Below are positions 34,936 to 42,521 of a DNA stretch of 64,000 nt, one piece after another. The notes beneath the pieces are model-generated. The model was not told where the DNA came from. It saw only the letters and a list, made by a program, of their open reading frames with translations, and made no database searches. The translations under genes and the position numbers were made by a program. Source of the stretch: Streptomyces sp. HPF1205 (lineage in GTDB: Bacteria > Actinomycetota > Actinomycetes > Streptomycetales > Streptomycetaceae); the NCBI RefSeq assembly GCF_020400825.1, contig NZ_JAINVH010000035.1, positions 1-64,000 on the forward strand, written 5' to 3'. Each line of letters starts with the position of its first letter. Position 1 is the stretch's first letter.

Positions 34936-35805
34936 GTGGTGGATGCTGGAGTGCCGAGGCCGCTGGAATCCGTCCCGAGCGCGGACATCCCCGTACCACC
35001 GGAAGAGGTGTGGGCGGCGCTCACCGATCCCGTTCTCGTGGAGCAGTGGTTCGGTGCCCTTCGCGGCCCGCTGCGCCCGGGCCGGGACAACGTGCTCGAT
35101 TTCGGCGACGGCGACTTCTTCGCGCTGCGCCCGCTGCGGGTGGAGGAACCGGTCGCGCTCTCCTGGACCTGGCGCTTCCTCGGCATCGAGGACCCCGCGC
35201 TGATCGAGTGGACGCTCGCCCCCACCCCGGGCGGCACCCGGGTCCGGGTCCGGCACCTGGAGGAGGACGGCATCCAGACCACGCGGCGCGAACTGCTCGA
35301 GGGCTGGCAGGACTTCCTGTCCCGACTCAACCGCTACCTGCGCACCGGACGCAGCAGCAGATACGCCCTGCGCGACAGCATCGACGGCAGCGTGACCCTG
35401 CCGTCCGCGGACTTCCGGCCGCTGCGCGAGCCGGACCTGTACCGGTGGCTGCCGGTGGCGACCGACGGCTTCGGACCGCGCTGGTTCTTCATCGTGGACA
35501 CCGACGGGCCGCGGCGCTTCCCGCTCACCGACTGGGTCCTGCTGCCCGACGTGCGGCTGTCCTGCCGGATCCGCATCCCCGGCGCGGACCGGCCGACGCG
35601 GTGCTCGGTGGAGGTACGCGACGGCTTCGGGGGCCCGCGGCTGGAGTTCGTGCACGACGGCTGGACCGGGCTCGGGCTGCCGGACCTGGGCGGCATGGTG
35701 CTGCGCCGCCGTTTCGCGGCGACCTGGATCGCCTCCTTGCGGACGGCGTCCGAGCTCGCCGCGGGGACCGCGGGCAGCGGCGGCGCCCCGGACGGTGCGG
35801 CGTGA
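34936..35805 (+). CDS. Double START (SRPBCC/AHSA1) domain protein, candidate enediyne self-resistance
   Basis: A 289-residue protein; the GTG at 34936 has GGAG 6 bp upstream. Domain 1 (about 10-140) has the AHSA1 pattern: IPVPPEEVWAALTDPVLVEQWFG, DFGDGDFFALRPLRVEEP, WTLAPTPGGTRVRVRH and a C-terminal helix LEGWQDFLSRLNRYL. Domain 2 (about 145-280) is a diverged second copy. CalC of the calicheamicin cluster is an AHSA1-fold protein that is cleaved by the activated enediyne in place of DNA, and its terminal helix also begins GWP. By context this may be a resistance protein, or alternatively a ligand-binding or cyclase-like enzyme. It overlaps the following AraC-type gene by GTGA. Confidence 0.8.
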   Translation: MVDAGVPRPLESVPSADIPVPPEEVWAALTDPVLVEQWFGALRGPLRPGRDNVLDFGDGDFFALRPLRVEEPVALSWTWRFLGIEDPALIEWTLAPTPGGTRVRVRHLEEDGIQTTRRELLEGWQDFLSRLNRYLRTGRSSRYALRDSIDGSVTLPSADFRPLREPDLYRWLPVATDGFGPRWFFIVDTDGPRRFPLTDWVLLPDVRLSCRIRIPGADRPTRCSVEVRDGFGGPRLEFVHDGWTGLGLPDLGGMVLRRRFAATWIASLRTASELAAGTAGSGGAPDGAA

Positions 35806-36623
35806 CCGCCACACAGGCGGAGGCCGCGGCGGCCTCCCAACTGGCCGCGGTGGAGCGGGCGGTGGCCCGGATGCAGGACAACCTCGCCGACCAGCAGTGC
35901 CTGACCGACCACGCCGAGGCCGGGCTGTTCAGCCCGTACCACTTCCACCGGGTCTTCCGCAGCGTCACCTCGGTGACGCCCGCCCGGTTCCTGGCCGCGC
36001 TGCGCATGGCCGAGGCCCAGCGGCTCATCATCCGCGAGTCGCCCAGGATCATCGACGTGTGCGCGGCCGTCGGCTATTCCAGCCTGGGCACCTTCACCAC
36101 CCAGTTCACCCAGCTCGTCGGCCTGTCGCCGCGCCGCTACCAGGCACTGGTCCGGCGCTACGGGCAGTGCCGGATGGGCGACCTGCTGCCGGAGGGGACG
36201 GCCGGGCCGGCCGTCGCCGAGGGGCAGGGGCTGGCCGGCCACGTGAGCGGACCGTACGAGCACGGGATCTGCCTGACCGGGCTGTTCCCGCACGGCGTTC
36301 CGCAGCGGGCCCCGGCCGGCTGCGCGGTCTCCCACCGGCTCGGCAGGGTGGTGCTCCCGGTGCCGCCGCCCGCCCCCCGGCAGCCGGACCTGTGGCAGAT
36401 ACTCGCCGTCTGGTTCCCGGCCGGGCTGCGGGTGGTGGACGTCCTGGACGACAGCACCGGCGCCAACCGCCGGGTGGGCGGCACCACCATCCCGCTCCGC
36501 CACGGCGCCGGGCCGGACACCCCCTTCCAGGTGACGCTGCGCCGCCCGGCGCCGAGCGATCCCCCGCTGGTGTACGCCCTGCCGCTGGTGCTGGCCGAGA
36601 GGCGGCCGCGCCTGAAGGGCTGA
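35802..36623 (+). CDS. AraC-type regulator with N-terminal HTH, paralogue of the one at 26400
   Basis: A 273-residue protein translationally coupled to the START gene (GTGA). The HTH pair is at about residues 15-115 (QCLTDHAEAGLFSPYHFHRVF, RFLAALRMAEAQRLII, IIDVCAAVGYSSLGTFTTQF, GLSPRRYQ). The C-terminal domain (about 135-270) resembles that of the other regulator, including a closing PPLVYALPLVLAERRP segment. The first recognition region is less well conserved than its paralogue (DHAEAGLFSPYHF for DIADTAILSKFYF). Coupling to a START protein suggests that the START domain delivers or senses a ligand for the regulator. Confidence 0.82.
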   Translation: MTATQAEAAAASQLAAVERAVARMQDNLADQQCLTDHAEAGLFSPYHFHRVFRSVTSVTPARFLAALRMAEAQRLIIRESPRIIDVCAAVGYSSLGTFTTQFTQLVGLSPRRYQALVRRYGQCRMGDLLPEGTAGPAVAEGQGLAGHVSGPYEHGICLTGLFPHGVPQRAPAGCAVSHRLGRVVLPVPPPAPRQPDLWQILAVWFPAGLRVVDVLDDSTGANRRVGGTTIPLRHGAGPDTPFQVTLRRPAPSDPPLVYALPLVLAERRPRLKG

Positions 36624-36764
36624 AGGGTTGAAGGGCACGCCCGCCTCTGGCCGGCTTGCGGCGCGCTCTCGCCGGGTGACGCGGTGCCCGGGCAGCGGGC
36701 GCGGCTGCGAGTAGGCTCCGGAAGGTGCGATCACTCGCTCTTTCCGAAGCGAACGGAGGACCCG

Positions 36765-37235
36765 ATGAGCGACGAGGAGTTCCAGGGCACCCTGGTCTGC
36801 GAGGGCGTCGGCGCCTGGACGTACGTGCCGGTTCCCGCCGAGGTCGCCGAACGGCTCGGCGGCAAGGCCCGTATCCCGGTGGCGGCCGAGATCAAGGGCG
36901 TCTCCTTCACCGGCTCGGTGATGACCGGTCCGCAGGGCAGCCGCTACCTGGTGGTGAACCAGGCGGTTCGGGACCGGGCCGGCGTGACGGCGGGTGACAC
37001 GGTGAACGTCGTGGTGCGCCAGGACACCGCTCCCCGTGTCGTCGAGCTCCCCGAGGACCTGGCCGGCGCGCTGGCCGCGGCGCCCGAGGCGCAGGCGGCC
37101 TTCGACGGTTTCTCCTACTCCCGCCGCAAGGAGTACGTCACCTGGATCGAGTCCGCCAAGCGGCCGGAGACCAGGACCCGGCGGGTGGAGAAGGCCGTGG
37201 AGATGCTCGCGGAGGGCCGCGCCCTCAAGGGCTGA
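36765..37235 (+). CDS. DUF1905/YdeI-like protein
   Basis: A 156-residue protein with GGAGG 6 bp before the ATG. The N-terminal DUF1905 beta-barrel (FQGTLVCEGVGAWTYVPVPAEVAERLG, VMTGPQGSRYLVVNQAVRDRAG) is followed by a YdeI/OmpD-associated tail (AFDGFSYSRRKEYVTWIESAKRPETRTRRVEKAVEML, given here in outline). Function is unknown. It is common in actinomycetes and may be unrelated to the pathway, although it is enclosed by cluster genes. It appears to have its own transcription start, with about 140 bp upstream. Confidence 0.82.
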   Translation: MSDEEFQGTLVCEGVGAWTYVPVPAEVAERLGGKARIPVAAEIKGVSFTGSVMTGPQGSRYLVVNQAVRDRAGVTAGDTVNVVVRQDTAPRVVELPEDLAGALAAAPEAQAAFDGFSYSRRKEYVTWIESAKRPETRTRRVEKAVEMLAEGRALKG

Positions 37236-37473
37236 CCCGGTCGCGGCCGGCTGTCCGCGGAACCGGCCCGCTCCCCCGCGCGAAGCGGCCCGCTCTGCGC
37301 GGGACCGGGTGGGGCGCCTTTGCCCGGACCGGGTGGGACGGCCCTCTCCGGACACCGGGGCGGGTCGATGCGGCAACCTGCGAGAAGCCCCCTTTTCCGG
37401 CCGCGCCGTAGCGTCATTGACGCACCCGCCGAGGCGTGAAGCCGGGTGTTTCCACTTTCGAGGGGGTTGTTTC

Positions 37474-38514
37474 GTGACCGCAGAGACCGAAAGCCCCGGT
37501 GTCCTCCCCCAGGCCGACGCCTGGCCCGACTTCTCCGACCTCGAGCCGGCCCGCGCCCGTCAGCTCTTCCCGACGCTCAACAGCTCGCCCGCACGGTCCG
37601 TCGTGCAGGACCGCTGGGAGCGCATCGTCGCCACCGCCGAGCTGCCCGAGCCGCCGCAGCGGGTGTGGGAGGCGCTCACCTCCCCCGACGCGCTGCGGCA
37701 CTGGCTGGCGGTCTGCCGCGGCCCGGTGGCGCGCAAGGGCGAGGACTTCCTGCTGGACTTCGAGGACGGCGAGTTCTTCCAGTGCCGTACCGAGGAGGTC
37801 GTGCCGCCGGCCGGCACCGGCCGCGCCCTGTTCCGCCACCTGTGGCGGTGGGCCGGGGTCGGCCCGGCCACCCGGGTGTACTGGGAGCTGGCGGCCGTGG
37901 ACGGCGGCACGCGGATCACCGCCACCGAGGAGGCGTTCAACCCGCCTTCGGACTGGCGCTCCTGGAACGGCAACGGCTGGCCCGGCATCCTCGACCAGCT
38001 GGCCGGCTACCTGAGGACCGGCACCACCTGGCGCTGGCCGTGGCGCCGCATGGGCCCCTACGTCCAGATCGAGCTGGCCGCAGCCCCGTACGACGCCTGG
38101 GACGCCCTCAGCAAGCCGGAGGCGCTGCGGTACTGGCTGCAGCGGCGGTACGGCGACTTCACCACCGGCAGCAAGCTGACCCTCGTCATGGGCGACGCCA
38201 GCGGCCTGGTGGAAATGAACGTGCACCGCCACGTGGAACCCAACCAGGAGTTCCCCTCGTATCTTCCGTGGCTGGAATTCGGGCTGCGGCGGGCGAGTTG
38301 GCCGGTGGAACTCGGCGGAAAGCTCTATATCGAGCCCGCGGGACTCGACCGCAGCCTGTTCCAGATATTCGTGGACAACTGGGAGAACATTCCCGCGGAC
38401 GTCCAGCGCGAAGAGCGGCGGATCATCGCGGGGTTCTTCCGCGACTCGATGGTCAGGGCACAGAACCTCGTCGGTCCCCTGCCGACGTCCTCCCACCCGC
38501 ACGGCTGGTCCTGA
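37474..38514 (+). CDS. Second double START-domain protein, candidate CalC-like self-resistance
   Basis: A 346-residue protein; GAGGGGG precedes its GTG by about 8 bp. An unstructured stretch (1-50) leads into START domain 1 (about 52-185: ELPEPPQRVWEALTSPDALRHWL, DFEDGEFFQCRTEEV, NGWPGILDQLAGYL) and domain 2 (about 190-330: PYDAWDALSKPEALRYWLQ, LEMNV-like strands, DNWENIPADVQREERR). It is homologous to the protein at 34936. The GWPGIL helix start matches the GWPTIL of CalC better than the first copy does. It lies 38 bp before a P450 gene with GGAGG spacing, so the two are co-expressed. Alternatives are a lipid/polyketide-binding chaperone or a cyclase. Confidence 0.8.
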   Translation: MTAETESPGVLPQADAWPDFSDLEPARARQLFPTLNSSPARSVVQDRWERIVATAELPEPPQRVWEALTSPDALRHWLAVCRGPVARKGEDFLLDFEDGEFFQCRTEEVVPPAGTGRALFRHLWRWAGVGPATRVYWELAAVDGGTRITATEEAFNPPSDWRSWNGNGWPGILDQLAGYLRTGTTWRWPWRRMGPYVQIELAAAPYDAWDALSKPEALRYWLQRRYGDFTTGSKLTLVMGDASGLVEMNVHRHVEPNQEFPSYLPWLEFGLRRASWPVELGGKLYIEPAGLDRSLFQIFVDNWENIPADVQREERRIIAGFFRDSMVRAQNLVGPLPTSSHPHGWS

Positions 38515-38552
38515 CCGCCGGGCCGCATCCCGAATACGAAAGCGGAGGCCCC

Positions 38553-39833
38553 ATGCCCCTGCACAACGAAGGCGGCCCTGCCGCGGCGCCGGCGGCGCCG
38601 GACCCGGCCGCGGAACCGGACGTGCTCGAACAGCTGATGTTCCCCCCGGCCTCCCTCGACCCGTACCCGCTCTACGAACGGCTGCGGGCGGAGCACCCGG
38701 TGTACCGCAGCCGCTTCGGCGCCTACCTGGTCAGCCGCTACGACGACGTGGCCCATGTGCTCAAGCACCACGAGCTCTTCCCCGGCGTGCCCGAGGAGGA
38801 GATGGCCAGGATGTTCCCGCAGGGCGTCGGCCACCAGGCGTACGAGGTGCTGGTGACGTCTCTGGTGGGCAGCAACCCGCCCAAGCACACGCGGCTGCGC
38901 GGCCTGGTGGGCAGCGAGTTCACCGCCCGCCGGGTGGGCGGGCTGCGCGGCGGCATCGAGGAACTCGCCGACCGGCTGGTCGACGGTCTCGCCGAGCGCC
39001 TGCGCTCGGGCGAGACGGTGGACCTGCACCGCGCGGTGTCGGTTCCGATGCCGCTGCACGTGATGTCCGACCTGCTCGGGGTGCCGCACGCCGAACGCGA
39101 GCGGCTGGCGGTCCTGGTGCCCGCCATGATGAACGTGGTGGACCCCGCGGCCCGTCCTGAGGCCGTCGCGGCCGCGGACGCCGCTTTCCATGAACTCGGC
39201 GCGTTCTTCGACGAGTTGGTCGCCCAGCGGCGCCGTGCGCCCGCCGACGACCTGATCTCGGCCCTGGTGTCCGTGCACGACGGCGACGCCGACCGGCTGG
39301 GTCCGGGCGAACTGCGCACCCTGCTGTTCACGCTGTGGTCCGCCGGGTTCGAGACCACCGCGACCGGCATCGACAACGCCGTGGTGGCCCTCACCCGCGA
39401 GCCCGGGCACCGGCGGTGGCTGGCGGCCGGCGAGAAGGAGGCCCTGGCGTTCGTCGACGAGACCCTGCGCCACGACCCCTCGGTGCAGGTCGCCCCCGGT
39501 ATCCGGGTGGCCGCCGAGGACGTGGAGCTGAGCGGGACGAAGATCCCCGCGGGCTCCCATGTGCGGCTGATGCTGGGCGCCGCCTCGCGCGACCCGGAGG
39601 TGTACCCGGAGCCGGACCGTTTCGACCCCGCGCGCACCGGCACGGTCCCGCTCAGCTTCGGTTCCGGCATCCACTACTGCCTGGGCGCGGGACTGAGCAG
39701 GCTGGAGATGTCGGTGCTGCTGCCCAGGCTGCACCGCGCGCTGCCGGGGCTGGTGGCGGCGGGCCCGCCCGGACGCCGCCGCTCGGTGCCGCTGCGGGAC
39801 TTCGAGTCGCTGATGGTACGGCTGGAGAAGTGA
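38553..39833 (+). CDS. Cytochrome P450 monooxygenase
   Basis: A 426-residue soluble bacterial P450 with GGAGG 5 bp before the ATG. It has the I-helix oxygen-binding motif AGFETT, the K-helix ETLR and the heme loop FGSGIHYCLG with Cys376 as iron ligand. The N-terminus (DVLEQLMFPPASLDPYPLYERL) and size match CYP105/107-like tailoring enzymes. It follows a START-domain gene and precedes the exporter genes. It probably hydroxylates or oxidises the enediyne core or an appendage using electrons from ferredoxin; no ferredoxin gene is present in the window. No anomalies were seen in the catalytic motifs. Confidence 0.93.
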   Translation: MPLHNEGGPAAAPAAPDPAAEPDVLEQLMFPPASLDPYPLYERLRAEHPVYRSRFGAYLVSRYDDVAHVLKHHELFPGVPEEEMARMFPQGVGHQAYEVLVTSLVGSNPPKHTRLRGLVGSEFTARRVGGLRGGIEELADRLVDGLAERLRSGETVDLHRAVSVPMPLHVMSDLLGVPHAERERLAVLVPAMMNVVDPAARPEAVAAADAAFHELGAFFDELVAQRRRAPADDLISALVSVHDGDADRLGPGELRTLLFTLWSAGFETTATGIDNAVVALTREPGHRRWLAAGEKEALAFVDETLRHDPSVQVAPGIRVAAEDVELSGTKIPAGSHVRLMLGAASRDPEVYPEPDRFDPARTGTVPLSFGSGIHYCLGAGLSRLEMSVLLPRLHRALPGLVAAGPPGRRRSVPLRDFESLMVRLEK

Positions 39834-39849
39834 CGGGGTTTCAACTCTG

Positions 39850-39868
39850 TCACTACAGATTCCGATAG
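39850..39868 (+). promoter_or_regulatory. Shared 13-bp element, copy 2, upstream of the exporter
   Basis: TCACTACAGATTC (39850-39862) followed by cg and ATAG, identical over 13 bp to the element near 34,880. A TAGGTT box (39876-39881) lies 7 bp before the GTG start at 39889, which would make the exporter mRNA leaderless, with the element over the -35 region. Confidence 0.6.
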
Positions 39869-39888
39869 GAACTGCTAGGTTACCGACT

Positions 39889-40920
39889 GTGGCTGCATCG
39901 ATACTCGTCCAGGGGCTGGTCAAGCGCCTGGGCAAGAAGCTGGTTCTCGACGGTCTTTCGATGTCCGCCGAGGCGGGCACCGTCGTCGCCCTCCTCGGTC
40001 CCAACGGGGCGGGCAAGACGACCACGGTCCGCGTCCTGTCCACGCTGCTGCGACCGGACGCCGGGCGCGTCGAGGTGTGCGGGATCGACGTCGGCGCCGA
40101 ACCCCGCAGGGTCCGCTCGATGATCGGGCTGACCGGGCAGTTCGCCGCCGTGGACGGCATCCTGACCGGCCGGGAGAATCTCGAACTGGTCGGGCGGCTG
40201 TACCGGATCGGCCGTGCGGACGCCCGCCGGCGGGCGGACGACCTGCTGGAGCGCCTGGGCCTGAGCGAGGCGGCGGGTCAGCTCGTCAAGACCTACTCGG
40301 GCGGCATGCGCCGCCGGCTCGACCTGGCGGCCAGCCTGCTGATCAGACCCAGGGTGCTCTTCCTCGACGAACCGACGACAGGCCTCGACCTGCGGTCCAG
40401 GATCGACCTGTGGTCGGAGATCGACCTGCTGGTCCGCGACGGCACCACCTTGCTGCTCACCACCCAGTACCTGGAGGAGGCCGACCGGCTGGCCGACTCG
40501 GTGACGGTGATCGACCGGGGCACGATGGTGGCCCAGGGCACGCCCGCCGAGCTCAAGGAGCAGGTCGGCGGCGACCGGGTCACCTTCACCCTGGCGGACC
40601 CGGCGGACCTGGACCGCGCGGCGGACGCCCTGGCCGGGCACGGCGGCAAGGAGCCGTTCCGCGACCGGACCAGGGCCGAGCTGACGCTGCGGCTGGAAGG
40701 CGGTCTCGACACGGTCGCCACGATGACCCGAGAGCTGAACGAGGCGGGCATCGACGACGTGGTGCACACGGTGCGCCGCCCCACGCTCGACGACGTCTTC
40801 CTCGAACTGACCGGGGCGACCGCCGCAGAGGCGGCCGACGAGGCGAACGAGCGCGGGACCAGAGCCCGGGGCCGGCGGGGCAAGCCGTCCGTCCCCGACC
40901 GGAACGGAGCCGGCCGATGA
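39889..40920 (+). CDS. ABC exporter ATP-binding subunit, DrrA type
   Basis: A 343-residue ATPase. The GTG at 39889 has no clear ribosome site, and a -10-like TAGGTT just upstream suggests a leaderless transcript. It has Walker A GPNGAGKTTT, the Q-loop in IGLTGQFAAVDGILTGRENL, the signature YSGGMRRRLDLAASL, Walker B RVLFLDEPTTGLD and the H-loop region LLLTTQYLEEAD (Gln-Tyr in place of the usual His, as in other DrrA-type proteins). The DrrA-type C-terminal domain (about 225-315) ends in RRPTLDDVFLELTG. This family exports anthracyclines and other antibiotics and gives self-resistance. It overlaps the permease gene by ATGA. Confidence 0.92.
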   Translation: MAASILVQGLVKRLGKKLVLDGLSMSAEAGTVVALLGPNGAGKTTTVRVLSTLLRPDAGRVEVCGIDVGAEPRRVRSMIGLTGQFAAVDGILTGRENLELVGRLYRIGRADARRRADDLLERLGLSEAAGQLVKTYSGGMRRRLDLAASLLIRPRVLFLDEPTTGLDLRSRIDLWSEIDLLVRDGTTLLLTTQYLEEADRLADSVTVIDRGTMVAQGTPAELKEQVGGDRVTFTLADPADLDRAADALAGHGGKEPFRDRTRAELTLRLEGGLDTVATMTRELNEAGIDDVVHTVRRPTLDDVFLELTGATAAEAADEANERGTRARGRRGKPSVPDRNGAGR

Positions 40921-41747
40921 CCACGACCACGACGTCCCTCCCCCAGCATGACCACCCCGCGCCCCGTCCGCGGTACGGCCTGCGCTGGAGCGTGTCCGAC
41001 GCCTGGCTTCTCGCGCTGCGCAACGTCCGGCACATCCAGCGCCGCCCCGACCAGCTGATGGCGGCGATCCTGCAGCCGATCATGTTCTTCGTCCTGTTCG
41101 CCTACGTGTTCGGCGGGGCGATCAAGGTCCCCGGCGGCAGCTACAAGCAGTTCCTGCTGCCGGGCGTGTTCGGGCAGGTCATCGTGTTCGGCGGCATGGC
41201 GGGCATGTGCGTGGGCATCGCCGAGGACATGCGCAACGGCATGATGGACCGGTTCCGTTCGCTGCCCATGAGCAACGCGTCGGTCCTGGTCGGCAGGACC
41301 CTCTCCGAGGTGCTGCGCAACATCATCGCCCTGGTCGTGACCGGCGCGGTCGGCTGCGCGTTCGGCTTCCGCTTCCACGGAGGGGTGGGCGACGCGCTGG
41401 CCGGGGCGGGCGTGCTGCTGCTGTTCGGCTTCGCGCTGTCGTGGGTGCTGGCCTGCATCGGCATCACGGCCAGCAGCGCCGAGGCGGCGCAGACCACGTC
41501 CATGCCCTGGCTGTTCCTGCTGGGCTTCGTCAGTTCCGCGTTCGTGCCGACACCCGCGATGCCGGGCTGGCTGCGGGTGTTCGCCGACCACACCCCGGTG
41601 ACCCTCACCATCGATGCCGCCCGCGCCTGGTTCAACGGCGGCTCACCCGGCTCGTCGGCCTGGGAGTCGGTCGTGTGGTCCGCCGGACTGCTCGTGGTGT
41701 TCGTGCCCGTGGCCACCCGCTTGTTCCGGCGGGCCGTGGCCGCATAG
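40917..41747 (+). CDS. ABC exporter permease, DrrB type
   Basis: A 276-residue ABC-2 permease coupled to the ATPase gene. Six membrane segments are visible (ILQPIMFFVLFAYVFGG, GQVIVFGGMAGMCVGIA, NIIALVVTGAVGCAFGF, AGVLLLFGFALSWVLACIG, WLFLLGFVSSAFVP, SVVWSAGLLVVFVPVA). The EDMRNGMMDRFRSLPM segment is the cytoplasmic ABC-2 motif. With the DrrA-type subunit it should form a homodimeric efflux pump for the cluster product. Confidence 0.92.
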   Translation: MTTTTTSLPQHDHPAPRPRYGLRWSVSDAWLLALRNVRHIQRRPDQLMAAILQPIMFFVLFAYVFGGAIKVPGGSYKQFLLPGVFGQVIVFGGMAGMCVGIAEDMRNGMMDRFRSLPMSNASVLVGRTLSEVLRNIIALVVTGAVGCAFGFRFHGGVGDALAGAGVLLLFGFALSWVLACIGITASSAEAAQTTSMPWLFLLGFVSSAFVPTPAMPGWLRVFADHTPVTLTIDAARAWFNGGSPGSSAWESVVWSAGLLVVFVPVATRLFRRAVAA

Positions 41748-41775
41748 CCATCGACCGGGAGGAGACCGCGCCGCC

Positions 41776-42504
41776 GTGGAGGTCATCGGAGCGGGGCTGG
41801 GCCGTACCGGCACCACCTCGCTGAAAAAGGCACTGGAGATCCTCGGATTCGGACCCACCTACCACACCAGGGAGATCTTCCGCGAGCCCGAGCGGCTCGC
41901 GGACTGGGAAGCCGCGGTGGAAGGGCGCGTCGACGACTGGGACCGCGTGTTCAAGGGCTACCGGTCGACCGTCGACTGGCCGGCCGCCGCATTCTGGCGC
42001 GAACTCGTCGAGCGATATCCGGAGGCCCGGGTCATACTCACCACCCGTGACCCGCAGGAGTGGTACACGAGCTGCGCGAGAACCATATTCATCTCCTACC
42101 GCCCCGGCCCGCACTGGACGGTTCTGCGCGCGCTCATGCGCATTCCGCTGATGGCCGCCGACAAAAGGCTGCGCAATTTCCGGCAGGTCTTCGACGGTGT
42201 TTTCCGGCGGCATTTCGGGGACCGGCCCATCAGCGACCGGGCGGTCGCCGTCGAGGTGTTCGAGGAGCACCTGGGGCAGGTGCGATCCGGCGTCCCGGAC
42301 GCGCGGCTGCTGGAGTACCGGGTGTCCCAGGGCTGGGAGCCGCTGTGCGCCTTCCTCGGCGTACCCGTACCCGACCAGCCGTTCCCGTACGAGAACGACC
42401 GCAGGACCTGGCAGCGCTACACCCGTGCCCAGGTGTTCCGCGGGGTGCGCAGGCTGGTCCTGCGGCCGTTCGCGGGCGCCGGCTCCCCGCCGCCGCGGGG
42501 CTGA
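41776..42504 (+). CDS. Sulfotransferase-family protein (Sulfotransfer_4 type)
   Basis: A 242-residue protein with a GTG start; GGGAGGAG lies about 12 bp upstream. It begins with the PAPS 5'-phosphosulfate loop GAGLGRTGTTSLKKALEILG, then ARVILTTRDPQEWYTS, the 3'-phosphate-binding type segment with the Arg-Asp and Ser. The usual end VSQGWEPLCAFLGVPVPDQPFP is present. Members transfer sulfate from PAPS to hydroxyl groups, although some homologues remain uncharacterised. The gene is 17 bp before an alkylsulfatase-like hydrolase gene, giving a make/break pair for sulfate esters. Candidate substrates are the P450-made hydroxyls of the enediyne. Confidence 0.85.
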   Translation: MEVIGAGLGRTGTTSLKKALEILGFGPTYHTREIFREPERLADWEAAVEGRVDDWDRVFKGYRSTVDWPAAAFWRELVERYPEARVILTTRDPQEWYTSCARTIFISYRPGPHWTVLRALMRIPLMAADKRLRNFRQVFDGVFRRHFGDRPISDRAVAVEVFEEHLGQVRSGVPDARLLEYRVSQGWEPLCAFLGVPVPDQPFPYENDRRTWQRYTRAQVFRGVRRLVLRPFAGAGSPPPRG

Positions 42505-42521
42505 CACGACAGGAGCACGCC

